Notes under the pieces: model-generated
What the model saw: only the letters and a program-made list of their open reading frames with translations
What the model was told of the DNA's origin: nothing
The model's database searches: none
From: Centroberyx gerrardi
Taxonomy: Eukaryota; Chordata; Actinopteri; Beryciformes; Berycidae
Direction: 5' to 3'
NCBI RefSeq assembly: GCF_048128805.1
Contig: NC_136008.1
Coordinates: forward strand, 14,140,572 to 14,204,571
Length of the DNA stretch: 64,000 nt
Made by a program: the position numbers and the translations under genes
Part shown: positions 44,241 to 64,000 of the stretch, piece by piece
Layout of the letters: each line of letters starts with the position of its first letter
Position numbering within the stretch: the stretch's first letter is position 1

Positions 44241-45132
44241 TTCGCCAGATCCAAGCTTGTACTGCAGATTAATTTATTTACGAAGTCCCTATCGGCCGGA
44301 CGGCTTCATGCAGTTGAGCACCGGAGCTTACAGTGCAATATTATGGGCCGAGGCCTGCAGTGGACACAGAGGGGCGGGAGCATCTCTCTGCTAAAGAGCT
44401 GATTGGCTGGCTGTCACTGTGCGGGACTCTGCGCGTGCTGTGCAGAGAGAGATTCTGTCCAATGAAGCGTCAGATCAAATGCACTTGACAATCCATCGGC
44501 ATTTGTAGTGGATGAGCAAACTATCGGCCAAAGAATAACTAAAAAAAAAAGGGGATATGAAAGAGAACTAGTAATTCTATAACAGGCTACATTTTATAAG
44601 GATACAAAAGTATAAAAGAAAACTGTAAGTCTCTATAGGACTATTATAGTATTATCATATGAGTACGATTAGGTCACTATAAACTCACTAATTAGTGTCA
44701 CAGACAGAGTATATAGTCTTAGTTCCTAGAGGAATATAAAAGGGATTTTTCACCTACTGAAAAATTGACTTCAATGTGGATCAAAATAAAACTTTTGCCC
44801 GAGCCGCAGCCCGGCTACAAACTACCAGCTGTGGGGCTCCTGAGATTTTTCTTTGGCAGGGGAACAGTTTGGAAAATTTGTGTGATCCCAACAATTACAA
44901 CAAAGAAAAGGTGCGAATTTGCATCGCAACCTTATGATGACTAAACGGGGAACAGAACAGATGAAGTGAGTTCACAGTTTTCAATAAAGTTGTTTCGATT
45001 CAAACAAAATGGCGGCGCCCTTCGAGCTAGTCATGTTGATGGATTGAAGACATAAATGCAACACGAATGCCAAAAAGAAAGAGAATTGTGCTAAGAGTGT
45101 GTTGCTAAGAGTGCGGAGAAACTTCAGTTCAG
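44199..45132. promoter_or_regulatory. Bidirectional acbd7/rpp38 promoter region
   Basis: The two start regions are head to head within about 0.9 kb. Visible motifs are an Sp1-type GGGGCGGG at 44371-44378, CCAAT boxes at about 44402 (inverted) and 44460, and YY1-type AAAATGGCGG at 44199 and 45006. A likely rpp38 untranslated first exon ends at 45132 on the donor TTCAG|GTAAAG. Start sites are inferred. Confidence 0.6.
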
Positions 45133-45699
45133 GTAAAGTAACGTTGATACCAAATGCCATGTGTTTACCACCGCGGTGTGTCGATGTTATTCTTGACCAG
45201 AGGCTGATGCAGTAACTTGTGTCCCTACAGGCACAGGACGGGTTGTTTGTTTCTTACAGTCTATGGTTGTTTCTCTATATACTTCTGTGGGCGTTTCTAA
45301 AAGCCTAAAGACGGAGCACAAACTCGTTGCAGTTATTTGTCTTGTGTGTGTCCATAACGGGTAACTTGCGGTGTATAGTGGTCATCATGGCACCAAATGG
45401 CCATATGTTGAAACCAAACATGGAAGAAGCGCAGTTTATAGCCACCTCCAACTGGAACAGTCGTCAGCTTTAATGTTTCACCAGGAAGCTTGCTCATTCT
45501 TGTCTTTCATTTCCCCCTCAAACTAAATTTCTGACTGCTTTTGAATCCTGTTGCCAGCAGATTGTTTTTATTCTGGGGTATAGCTGAAATAAAGTATGTT
45601 GTGGTGTCATTAACGTATGGATCTTACAAAACCCACTTGTACTAATGGAAATGTGGTTCTTGTTTACTGCAGGATTTCTTGTCTTAATTCCAGAAAAGC

Positions 45700-46485
45700 A
45701 TGGCCACTCCAGGCAAGCTGACAAAGAAGGAACTGAAAAGGCAGATTCCAGCCAAGACTTCCTTCACCTCGCCCTTCAACCTGCAGTGGAGCCCGCTTCC
45801 CCAAGGAGACATGCAGTTCATCCTGAAAACCCTGAAGGACAAACTGGTTTCCACTGGGCTGGAGAAGAAAGAGATGACGGTGTTTCGCCCGTGGAGGAAG
45901 AAGAAAGAGAAGAAACCTCCTGCGGCATCGGAATCCGTTCCTCTGGTGAGCCGGGACGCACAAGTCCAGGATCAACCGAAGAACGGCTGGACAGACGTCA
46001 CAGCTAGGAGACAGCTGGCCATCGGCATCAACGAGGTCACCAAGGCTCTGGAGAGGAATGAGCTCAAACTGGTGCTTGTGTGCAAGTCTGTCAAACCGCA
46101 GCACATGACCGCACACCTGATTGGACTGAGCGGCACAAGACGCGTGCCGGCCTGCCAGGTGCCGCGGCTGAGCGAGAGTGTGTCCGAGCCACTGGGGCTG
46201 AAAAGTGTGCTGGCACTGGGGTTCAGGCACTGTACCTCAAAGGAAGATGGGATTTTTACTGACACGGTTGATGCCATCGTACCCAGAGTGCCTTCGCTGG
46301 ATGTTGCCTGGCTACAAGGCGCCGAGGAGGAACATGGTGAGAAGCGGGGCCAGAAAAGGAAATTGGAAAGTGAATCTGAGGAGGTCGTCGCTAAATCTGC
46401 CTCCTCCACTCTGCAACCATTCAAAGTGAAAAAAATCATTGCTAACCCTTCAAAGAAAAGAACACAAAAGAAGAAGAAAGCTTAG
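45700..46485 (+). CDS. rpp38: Ribonuclease P/MRP protein subunit p38
   Basis: A protein subunit of nuclear RNase P and RNase MRP, which process tRNA 5' ends and pre-rRNA. The single uninterrupted coding exon gives 261 aa (human RPP38 is 283). An L7Ae-type RNA-binding domain spans about residues 105-190, with GINEVTKALERNELKLVLVC, AHLIGLSGTRRVPACQVPRL and GLKSVLALGF. The N-terminus TSFTSPFNLQWSPLPQGDM and VFRPWRKKK are also RPP38-like. The C-terminal 45 residues are Lys-rich (nuclear or nucleolar signal type), ending KKRTQKKKKA. A 5'UTR intron is likely, with donor at 45132 and acceptor CTGCAG at 45667-45672. The ATG at 45700 is the first in frame and is followed by conserved sequence. Confidence 0.94.
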   Translation: MATPGKLTKKELKRQIPAKTSFTSPFNLQWSPLPQGDMQFILKTLKDKLVSTGLEKKEMTVFRPWRKKKEKKPPAASESVPLVSRDAQVQDQPKNGWTDVTARRQLAIGINEVTKALERNELKLVLVCKSVKPQHMTAHLIGLSGTRRVPACQVPRLSESVSEPLGLKSVLALGFRHCTSKEDGIFTDTVDAIVPRVPSLDVAWLQGAEEEHGEKRGQKRKLESESEEVVAKSASSTLQPFKVKKIIANPSKKRTQKKKKA

Positions 46486-46934
46486 ATCAAAGACAGTCAA
46501 ATGGAATGGGAACTCAAACCAAATATTTAGTTTAAATCTTTCAATTTCACTGACAAAAAACATTCAAAGCTGGAGAAATGTAAATAGATATGGTTTCTAA
46601 TTGTTTTTTGTGTAAAGGCTTTTAAGTTTTAGAATCGATTTTTTTTACCCACCACACACAAAATTATGCAGATTAGACATGGTGCATTATGGGATTTGTA
46701 GGAAGGCACTGCTATGACATAAGTTACACCCTAGCACCTCTGGAAATATTTTGGACTCAAAACAATAACAGAATTCTTTATTTTTGGGGGTGAATTCCCT
46801 GAATGGTTCTCATTGTTTAAACTTTTATATGAATCGGTTTGCAGGTGCTGCAGTAAAGAACCAGGCTTAACTTGTCATTCTAATGCTCATGCCATGTTAA
46901 AGAAGTGCAACAGTCACGTTCCTTTTAAAGTGAG

Positions 46935-46940
46935 TTTATT
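46935..46940 (-). terminator. nmt2 distal poly(A) signal (inferred)
   Basis: AATAAA on the minus strand, implying a 3.4-kb nmt2 3'UTR. That length would fit the long 3'UTR of the mammalian gene. Nearer candidates exist at about 49057. Confidence 0.35.
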
Positions 46941-47070
46941 CAATCAAATATCCATGCTGGTATAACCGACGCGTGTGTTGAAACAGATTCTGTTCATTAT
47001 TTGCATGGGGTCATGTCTAAATGATGCTGGTACAGGTTCTTCAGCTTTTTCACAGCCTGCAATGGACTTG

Positions 47071-47076
47071 AATAAA
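47071..47076 (+). terminator. rpp38 poly(A) signal (inferred)
   Basis: AATAAA 0.59 kb downstream of the rpp38 stop. It lies past the predicted nmt2 distal signal on the other strand, so the two 3'UTRs would overlap. Confidence 0.5.
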
Positions 47077-47079
47077 AAT

Positions 47080-50000
47080 ATTGTTCTTCAGTTAGAGAAA
47101 GCTGCATGTCATTTCAAAAGTACGCCCCCCCCTCCCCTCGCCCCGATATCTTAAAAAAAACATCTTTTAAATAAGGCAGGTACTTCAGGTTGAGTTCTCA
47201 CTAAAGGGTGTGGCTAGTAATATTCAATTCTGAAATCATCACCGCAGCAAAACTGACACATGCTCAGAATTCATTCAAACATCCGAGACACAACCCACAT
47301 CCAGGAGGCACGCCGTTGACTCAAAAAAGCCTGTTTCTCATTTTCAGTGTTAAATTTATGCCAGTGGTGTAGCATCCTCCTTTATGAATGTCACTCATTC
47401 ACCTATCAATGCATTAAAAAAAATCACTGAACCCTGAAGCACTGGCTTTAGTTTAGTCTTTCTACATCTCACTGCACTTGTCCTTTCCTTGCTAATATAT
47501 ATAAAGGGATGAGAACAGATGACATCACATACAGAAAAAGAGAACTGAACAGATGGCAGCAGCCTTGACCTCTTAGTTTTGCAGAGCCACATTAACAGCA
47601 ACATCAAACATAAAGTAATAAACTCAAGACAGAGCAGTAAGAAAGGGTATGTTAAAACATTGTTTGTCTTTTTAAGTGTACCAGCACACTTCAAGCAGCT
47701 CCATCATAGAACGAGTGGTCTGACAACAACAGGCAGCATACACAGGACAGTGTTGGCTACTTTGTATTTGATTGTTTTTCACCAAGGATCCTCATGCTGG
47801 TGAATGTAACACAAGGAGCTGCCAAGTACTCCGAACCGTTAACCTTTAATTTTGATGTTGCCTATTTAAATTGGAAATGTTAAGGAAATACTGAAAAACA
47901 GGACAGGAATCATGTCGTAAAACATTTAACAAAGTACAATTATAAATATCAGAACTGTTCAAAGAATTTCACGCAATTAGCTGCACAACACACTAAAAAA
48001 AATGACCTACATTTTTCTGACACGCAAATACAGTACCATTCAAAAACAAATTCAATGAAGTCAATAAAAATGCACCTGGGAGAAAGGGGATAGCTCAAAT
48101 TTCAATGCACTCATTTCTCTACCTTGACGCAACCACTCAGTGATATAGGCTTGTGTTCATTCAGCCATCGCACCCTGACTAAGTGCTGAACATTACTCCC
48201 CAGATCCTTTGAATTTTGTGCTCAATTCTTTACAGTATTTTTATAAGATATTTAACCAAGCAAGTTGATTAAGAACACATTCAACTTCCTAGGTGAGGGG
48301 ATGGATGGTTACCTACATGCACACATTCGTACCTGGAAATGCTTAAAACCACAGCCTTGTACTTTTGGCCAATCAGTGGCTGTTGTGGGGATTCAAAATG
48401 ATCACAAGCTTACTAAACTGCTGCTATCTCCCCAAGTCATAAAATAAATGCTTCCAATTTGCTTGCGGAACACAAGGGATAGTTCTTTCCGAGTGATTTG
48501 TAAGTGGCAATGACTAAATTAACAAAAGAAAATTGACCTTGGCTGCTTTGAAGGCGAGTAAACAACTGAGTAACTATTTCAAACAAAGTAAGCTCTTACT
48601 ATGCTATGAACCTGTCTCCAGACAGCACCACTGACTTTTTTTAAAACCTTTTTTTATACAAAATTAAAATCAAGTCTGCCTTAGCTATAGCATACAGTCA
48701 GTGAATGGCCTTCATCCTCTAATTTGGGTTGTCCTGTCCTTCATGCTGCACACTCACTGTACCCTGCCTGTGCACACGAAATTCATTCTCACTTTATTCA
48801 GCCACCGCTACTTTTGCATACAATTTGACAACCTTGCTAGCAAGTATCTTCAAATGGTTATTTTGCTTCACTGCTCCTTTGGGACAGCACAAGCCTTCAA
48901 CACGCAAGGCGAAACCACTCTGGGCTGAAAATGTTGTTACAAAGATGTGCATGAGCAGAACAGTGAATATAACCACACAAGATGTGTGGTTTTAATGTTT
49001 TATTAAAAAATGTCCAGTCTAGAGACAGGTTTATAACATGTTAACAACTCACATTCTTTATTTGTAAAACCAGGGTTGTACGTAGCACAACCCAACCGTT
49101 TTGAAATTTGGGCCAAGTACCCCTTTAAGGACCCTTTTGCTTGTTTAAGAACTCAAAAATTGTGCTTCATTGATGCAATACATTCTTCATCAAAAATCCC
49201 TAAAACCCACATTGTCTGAACTGTCCATACAAACTCCAAAGTCAATGACATCTACACTACTTTTGAGGAAAATACTTTGGATCAATCCTCCCAAACCCCG
49301 AACTCACACTACAGGAATAAATATGATCTGGCTTTAAATGTACATGTAACTATATATTTTTAACAAAAACATGTATATCAATGCACCAGTTGGATGAGTC
49401 TTTCCTTGAAGATATCCTTTTTGAGTATGTGTGTAACTTGTTGGTCTGTGTGTTTATGTATGTGTGTGTACGTTGTGTGTACATGCTTAGAGATAGCTTG
49501 TCATTTTGAAGTTTAATCTGATATTTTCCTTCAGTAGGCTTTGTCACAATGTGGGGAAAAAAGTTTCTACCCTTATGTCAGCAACCCTAGAAACAATGTG
49601 TTAGCATTCCTCATTCAAACCAATCAATACCACTAGCTGCAAGCTAATGAGTTGTTTTTTGGCAAACCAAATTACCCAGTAGAGGAACTTTTATTACTGT
49701 TATTAGAAGGGGTGGGAGTAGTAATTCATCAATTTATGTACCACCCTCTTATAATTAAAGTATGCATTTGCTTTTTCAGTGGGGTCACAACAAATATTAA
49801 TTTGGATGTGATGGAAAAGATTACAACAGTTTGTAATTATATGTGTTTGGGCATGTTTATACTTCTAGATTAGTTCTATATCTGTTGTGGTAACGTCAGT
49901 GAAATTAACTGACATACCTGTCCCTTGTAACAAGGGTCTGTTAAGGAAAAACAGAACAAAATTCTCAATGTCAGGCTATCCTCTTGTATGTCAAGCTGTT

Positions 50001-50313
50001 ATGTTTTGCGTGTGTGTGCGTCTGTCATGTCTGTACTGTATTGTATGAGTATCTCAGGCATAGCATGACTTCACATTCAGGATGTTGATGATTTAAGAGT
50101 TTTCAGCTCCGGGTGAACTGAGAGAATGTTCTCGATGACACAAGTGCTGGGAGAACTGCTTCGAGTGAGGCAAGCTTCCCAGTCACCAGGTTGGTTTTAT
50201 TGTTGTAGTTCTCATTGTCTAGCTTGGGCTACCTGTATGTCCAGGTAAGGAACAGCCAGAGGTCATTGCCAACCTCTTGATCAGTGTGTGTGTAGCAGTC
50301 GTGAACAGGCTAG
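47080..50313 (-). other. Probable nmt2 3'UTR
   Basis: Low-complexity AT-rich sequence with no supported gene or transposon on either strand. Short open frames such as 47395-47694 (minus) and 48729-48995 (plus) have no family resemblance. The lack of microsatellites over 3 kb is unusual for this window and fits a conserved untranslated region. Confidence 0.45.
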
Positions 50314-54758
<4,445 letters not shown>

Positions 54759-55304
54759 CATGAAAATGTAAAAAATAGTCAGCCACCGTATGATACAGAA
54801 CACGGGCAGCGAGCGATGGAAAAACAAAGGAGGCGCCAGTGGAAACAGCGTCATCTAGAGGCCATCCCGATGAAAACACAGCCAAACTCCTACCTTTACA
54901 TGTGGGATTAGGGGACCTGGGAGTCCTTGAAGGGGTTCCAGGGTTTTCCCCCAGCAACACAAGCAATAATTTGATTTCACTACCATTTCATTTGAAGATA
55001 GGATGGTGAGATAAAGTTATGGGAATGATCAGATGTCTCACTCTCACCACCAGCAGTATAAACATTTGTCCAGTCATTAACCAAATAATGTCAAACAACA
55101 AAAATCTTGTCAAAAAGGGGGTCTATGTGGCTGAATGCGTACCTATTGGGGTTGACATGAAAATATTTGGAAACTGTGTATCTGACATGACAGATTTGTG
55201 ATGACTGAAAGGAAAAACAACAAAACTTATCAAACCAGACAACCACATGCAAAATAAGTTTTTCACATTTGTTCAAGAACACACACAATACACCAGTTTG
55301 GCTG
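54759..55304. other. nmt2 promoter and short intergenic DNA
   Basis: The GC-richer first 130 bp are probable nmt2 5'UTR. The remainder is unremarkable. Confidence 0.5.
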
Positions 55305-55310
55305 TTTATT
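55305..55310 (-). terminator. fam171a1 poly(A) signal (inferred)
   Basis: AATAAA on the minus strand about 1.86 kb beyond the fam171a1 stop, the last good candidate before nmt2. Confidence 0.4.
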
Positions 55311-57167
55311 CAGAATAATAGGCTTCAAATATAATGCAAGCAACCAATATACACACTCAGGGTGCTGTGTACAGTAAAATATAGTGCAACTCTACCCTAG
55401 AATTGGTGGTTGCTCTGCGATACTAAGAGAGAAGATGCCATTCACAACAAAAGCTCACACATCATTTTGACCAGGCAGAGGGAGTGAAAGAGAAAGAACT
55501 GTACACACTCTGTAATATGATTTCTATGACTATATCAACCTTGAGTGGATGTGTGCTGATTATTTCTCAGCACACTTGCATGAATACGCAGCCTCACAAC
55601 AAAACAGCAAACATCACAGCCAGCAGCAGCAATGCAAACAGACACTGCCACCACCCAGGCACACGTAAACACAACATTCACACTCAAAAACCCAAACATA
55701 TAGAAATGCACTAACATGACCTGCAGTTTATCTTCACATACAATCGCATCTAGCTTTATCCCGGCTACAGTGAAAACCTCAAACTGCTCACCCTAGGGGA
55801 ATAATGCCTCACTGATTACTGTAGAGGATTTTGCAATTGCAGCTGGTAGACATTTTCCAAGATGTTTGCAGTGTAGCTTGTAGCTTCTAATATGCTAGTG
55901 CTGAGGAAGAGAGTTTACTGCATGCTTTCTTTCACAGGGGGAGGGGGGAGAAAGAGAGGGGGAGGACTGAGGTAGAGGAGGAAAGCTAAAGGCAAAAGAA
56001 GGCGAGAAATAAATAAGGTAATTTGTTCAACAAAACTGTGTAGAGTCAGCTTGTTCAAAGGCACTTGGAACACGAGGAAATGGTAAAATAGTGGTGAAAT
56101 ACAGCGAGCGAAAGCAGTTTGGTTTCAGGTAAAAGGTGTGTGTGTAACAATAAGGCGGGTCAAGAAAAAAAGCCCTTAACATATTTGAATAAAAACAAAA
56201 TTAGCCTATTTTCGGGTAAAATACTTCATGTTGGCAATTAAAATGATAGTGATTAAAATTACAAAAAAAGGCATCTCAAGCAGCTGTATAAAAGTGATGC
56301 ATAGCCGTCAGAGCAAAATATGCCAGTCAGTGGTTCAACAGTAACAAAACCCTTCATATTACATCTCACAATTATTTTGGGTGGAGCCATCGTAGTGGTA
56401 TTGTATCCTTACCCACTAGCATAGTGGTGTGTCACATTATTTGATTCAGCTGTGGTGAGGACAGTGGTTTTATTTCATTAGTCCGCCTTCCTTCGTCCAA
56501 AATAAAAAAAAAACAATGCACTGCAACCCCTATGCACTTCATGTAAATGCACACAGCCTTCTGATAGGCTAGATTAAATTCTAGCAATAGGACTCGTATA
56601 CCCATCTAAAGTACAGCTTTGCATGTTTGTGTTAGGGGTGGATTGTTGGGCAAGCTCCGCCTCCAGCGTTTGCCATACTGCTCTCACTAAGCCAGTACTT
56701 TAAGGTCAGCGGACAAGAGGCCAATATGGCTCAAGAAAAGATTCCTTTAGTCTTTATTTTGTGAGAACCACCCGTCGCCTATTTCTTCTGCAGTTTATGT
56801 TTACAAGGCTATTTATTAAAAAAAAGGCATATATCTGTTGTGCATAAAATATTCTATTTGTTTTTGTCCATTTATCTCACTCAGGCAATCTGTACACCAT
56901 GCCTGATCAGTGGTCTATCCATGTAGTGTGGCGCGAGGATGAGAAAGTAGAGTCCGACAGTGGTCATTTCTTAAAAGGGACCTGGAAGTTCATGAAGGAT
57001 CTGAATGGTCCCGTCTCTTTATGCACTGGTGGGGCTCCCAGTGCCGACATATTTTCTCAGTGCTATATAAAGGGGAATAAGGGGCTTCGTCTGAAACTGA
57101 CATATCCTTCATGTCATGGTCTGGACAGAGGGGACTCTTAGTTAAGTGGTCAAGGGTTAGGCGTGGG
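55311..57167 (-). other. Probable fam171a1 3'UTR
   Basis: No supported gene on either strand. A plus-strand 80-codon frame at 56899-57141 has no recognisable motif. Confidence 0.5.

Positions 57168-64000
<6,833 letters not shown>

Noticed and set aside
45664-46439. Long minus-strand frames opposite rpp38
   Set aside because: Shadows of the rpp38 coding sequence, which has a clear L7Ae domain on the plus strand.
56899-57141. 80-codon plus-strand frame opposite the fam171a1 3'UTR
   Set aside because: No recognisable motif or intron structure. It may be chance in untranslated DNA.

Overview
The window is nuclear DNA from a teleost fish. Evidence: vertebrate genes with many short GT-AG exons, very dense (GT)n, (CT)n and tetranucleotide microsatellites, and several repeat types typical of fish (hAT and Tc1-type miniature elements, and an L1-clade LINE fossil). 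The species cannot be named from sequence alone. Genes were identified by translating exons and comparing with remembered vertebrate proteins; no database was searched.

Layout, left to right: first coding exon of rundc3b (minus strand, rest beyond the left edge); about 10 kb of intergenic DNA with an L1 fossil and small DNA transposons; a complete 27-coding-exon P-glycoprotein gene (abcb4/abcb1 type, plus strand, 11.3-27.4 kb, 1,299 aa predicted); a complete 16-coding-exon crot gene (minus, 37.1-29.9 kb, 612 aa); about 5 kb of repeat-rich DNA with two CTGA/CTGC tetranucleotide arrays; acbd7 (minus, 4 coding exons, 88 aa); rpp38 (plus, one coding exon, 261 aa); nmt2 (minus, 12 coding exons, 491 aa); and the 3' six coding exons of fam171a1 (minus, running off the right edge).

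Gene arrangement: rundc3b and abcb4 are head to head about 10 kb apart. abcb4 and crot are tail to tail, with likely poly(A) sites about 100 bp apart. acbd7 and rpp38 are head to head over less than 1 kb with Sp1, CCAAT and YY1-like motifs. rpp38 and nmt2 converge, and their predicted 3' ends overlap. RUNDC3B-ABCB1-ABCB4-CROT is the human 7q21 order, and ACBD7-RPP38-NMT2-FAM171A1 is the human 10p13 order, so the window joins two human blocks in the repeat-rich interval at 37-42.5 kb. Three genes touch acyl-CoA biology (crot transfers medium-chain acyl groups, acbd7 binds acyl-CoA, nmt2 uses myristoyl-CoA); this may be coincidence.

I found no wholly new gene system. The most unusual structures are: a hAT-type miniature element whose inside is two perfect back-to-back palindromes; a possible undescribed mobile element that carries a CTGA/CTGC array between conserved ends; an unnamed miniature element present three times; a 59-bp near-perfect palindrome in the crot 5' intron; a GC-AG intron in crot; and long (CT)n tracts that abut splice acceptors.
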